Source of the DNA: CAXXHQ01 sp963665265
Lineage (GTDB): Bacteria; Planctomycetota; Planctomycetia; Pirellulales; Thermoguttaceae
Reading direction: 5' to 3'
DNA length: 64,000 nucleotides
NCBI GenBank assembly: GCA_963665265.2
Contig: CAXXHQ010000001.1
Coordinates: 682,001 to 746,000 of the forward strand
Made by a program: the position numbers and the translations under genes. The notes under the pieces are model-generated. The model was not told the DNA's origin. It was given only the letters and a program-made list of their open reading frames with translations, and did not search any database. Below, in pieces: positions 62,454-64,000 of the stretch (positions within the stretch are counted from its first letter, which is position 1; every line of letters starts with the position of its first letter).

Positions 62454-64000
62454 ATGTCCGATCGCCGAATGCTCGTCACGTCCGCCCTTCCTTACGCCAA
62501 CGGGCACATCCACTTAGGTCACTTGGTCGAATACCTTCAGACCGACATGTGGGTCCGTTTTCAAAAACTCCGCGGCCAACGCTGCGTTTACGTTTGCGCC
62601 GACGACACCCACGGCGCCGCGATCATGATCCGCGCGAAACAGGAAGGGATCGTCGAAGAAGATCTTATCGCCACTATGCGCGAGGCGCATCTACGCGATT
62701 TCACCGGTTTCGGCATCGAATTCGACAACTACGGCAGCACCCATAGCCCCGAAAACCGCACGCTCTGCACCGAAATTTGGAAGGCCATGCGCGCCGCCGG
62801 ACTGGTCCACGAAGAAGCGGTCACTCAACTTTACGACGTCGCCGTCGGCACATTTTTAGCCGACCGTTTCGTCAAAGGAACCTGTCCGAAATGCAAATCG
62901 CCCAACCAATACGGCGACAGTTGCGACAAATGCGGCGCCCACTACTCGCCGACCGACCTCATCGAGCCAGTTAGCGCGGTCTCCGGTTCGACCCCCGAAC
63001 TCCGCACAGCTAACCATCTCTTCATCGACATCGAGCAACTGCACGATTTTCTCGGCGAGTGGACGCAGAAGAGCGGCGCATTGCAAACCGAAGTGGCGAA
63101 CTATCTCGCGGGCCATTTCATGAACGAGCCTTTGCGCGCCTGGGACGTTTCACGCCCCGCTCCTTATTTCGGCTTTGAGATTCCCGATAGCCCCGGCAAT
63201 TACTGGTACGTCTGGTTCGACGCTCCCATCGGTTACATGGCCTCGACTCGCCAATGGTGCGACGCTCATGCCGAAAAGTTCGACGACTGGTGGCGCTCCG
63301 CCGAAGTCGATATCCATCACTTCATCGGCAAAGACATCACCTACTTCCATACGCTTTTCTGGCCGGCCATGCTTAAAACCGCCGGATTCGCCCTCCCCAA
63401 GCAAGTCCACATTCACGGCTTTCTTACGGTCAACGGCGAAAAAATGTCGAAGAGCAAAGGCACGTTCGTCCGCGCTTCGACCTATCTCGAACATCTCGAC
63501 CCGGCCTACCTCCGCTATTTCTACGCCTCGAAGCTTTCGGGCAAAGTCGACGACATCGATCTCAACCTCGACGAGTTCATCGCCAAGGTCAACTCCGACA
63601 TGGTCGGCAACGTCGTCAACTTGGCTAGCCGCACCGCGAAGTTCGCCGAACCGACTGGGCTCTCGGCGACCTATCCCGACGACGGCGGACTTTTCGCACA
63701 AGCCGCCGCCGAAGGCGAAGCCATCGCCGAAGCCTACGAGTCGGGCGACTACGCCAAGGCCGCTCGCATGATTATGGTCCTCGGCGATCGCGCCAACCAA
63801 TTCATCGAACATAACGCCCCCTGGGCTCTCAAGAAGGATCCCGCCAAGGCCGCCGAACTGCAAGACGTTTGCACGATCGGTCTAAACTTGTTCCGCCAGA
63901 TGACGATTTACCTCGCGCCGATCTTGCCGAGTCTCGCCCAACAAACCGGCGAACTCCTTTCCGATCCGATCACTTCTTGGTCGCAATCGCAAAAGCCGCT
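62454..64000 (+). CDS. metG: Methionyl-tRNA synthetase (partial, C-terminus outside window)
   Basis: MetG attaches methionine to its tRNAs. The frame runs from ATG 62454 to the right edge: 515 complete codons, no stop. The N-terminus has LVTSALPYANGHIHLGH with the class-I HLGH motif (residues 20-23) and YVCADDTHGAAIM. A four-Cys zinc knuckle (CPKCKSPNQYGDSCDKCG) is inserted in the catalytic domain. The second signature, KMSKS, is at residues 330-334. Then WFDAPIGYM-type and FWPAMLKTAG pieces and the anticodon-binding helices (NVVNLASRTAKFAE, NQFIEHNAPWALKKD) follow. The missing part would hold the end of the anticodon domain and perhaps a tRNA-binding extension. Confidence 0.96.
   Translation, partial: MSDRRMLVTSALPYANGHIHLGHLVEYLQTDMWVRFQKLRGQRCVYVCADDTHGAAIMIRAKQEGIVEEDLIATMREAHLRDFTGFGIEFDNYGSTHSPENRTLCTEIWKAMRAAGLVHEEAVTQLYDVAVGTFLADRFVKGTCPKCKSPNQYGDSCDKCGAHYSPTDLIEPVSAVSGSTPELRTANHLFIDIEQLHDFLGEWTQKSGALQTEVANYLAGHFMNEPLRAWDVSRPAPYFGFEIPDSPGNYWYVWFDAPIGYMASTRQWCDAHAEKFDDWWRSAEVDIHHFIGKDITYFHTLFWPAMLKTAGFALPKQVHIHGFLTVNGEKMSKSKGTFVRASTYLEHLDPAYLRYFYASKLSGKVDDIDLNLDEFIAKVNSDMVGNVVNLASRTAKFAEPTGLSATYPDDGGLFAQAAAEGEAIAEAYESGDYAKAARMIMVLGDRANQFIEHNAPWALKKDPAKAAELQDVCTIGLNLFRQMTIYLAPILPSLAQQTGELLSDPITSWSQSQKP

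Noticed and set aside
1..64000. tRNA or rRNA genes
   Set aside because: I looked for T-loop patterns (GGTTCGAATC-like) with matching stems and for conserved rRNA phrases and found no convincing case. A covariance-model scan would be decisive.

Overview
The window reads as a chromosomal stretch of a planctomycete, probably near Pirellulales. This is inferred from gene content, not from an rRNA gene. The pointers are PEP-CTERM surface proteins, an AsmA-like giant, a Ser/Thr kinase with a C-terminal anchor, a rhomboid protease with a basic C-terminal tail, an FGE/SUMF-type secreted protein, an EF-P-like factor, and many short lineage-type hypothetical proteins. I found no rRNA, tRNA, CRISPR array, transposase or phage gene.

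Layout. Positions 1-7080 (minus) are one uninterrupted reading frame of 2,360 codons, the N-terminal part of a giant secreted protein whose C-terminus lies outside the window. Next come glnA, a Cys-rich mini-protein divergent from a YgbA-type protein, and an AsmA-like gene that seems to start at ATT. A run of small envelope genes (LysM, secreted, lipoprotein) and a coupled pair of paralogous exported proteins follow. Positions 18.9-28.8 kb are a PEP-CTERM locus. It has a beta-helix-like protein with 144-bp tandem repeats and a putative glycoside hydrolase with lectin and LamG modules. It also has two headless copies of the PEP-CTERM tail with its terminator, and duplicated non-coding blocks.

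From 29 to 48 kb lie housekeeping genes: nadA, fxsA-like, proC, efpL, xseA, a DUF374 acyltransferase, dapF, ugd, gyrA, a ferredoxin-nitroreductase, a kinase and sufU-sufS. A perfect 14-bp inverted repeat with structured interior lies upstream of sufU and may be a leader or small RNA. From 48.5 to 55.4 kb are a TPR protein, an FGE-like protein lacking one active-site Cys, a rhomboid protease, a coiled-coil membrane protein and a Ser/Pro-rich protein. From 55.6 kb on: larE, an L-rhamnose module (rhaT, rhaA, divergent AraC regulator), an alkaline phosphatase, and metG running off the right edge.

How they fit together: the putative glycan hydrolase, rhamnose uptake and isomerisation, secreted alkaline phosphatase and PEP-CTERM surface proteins suit an organism living on complex polysaccharides. 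The most unusual DNA is the PEP-CTERM locus, where a sorting-tail plus terminator cassette has been copied and shuffled. The giant triple-repeat protein and the inverted-repeat RNA candidate are the other standouts.
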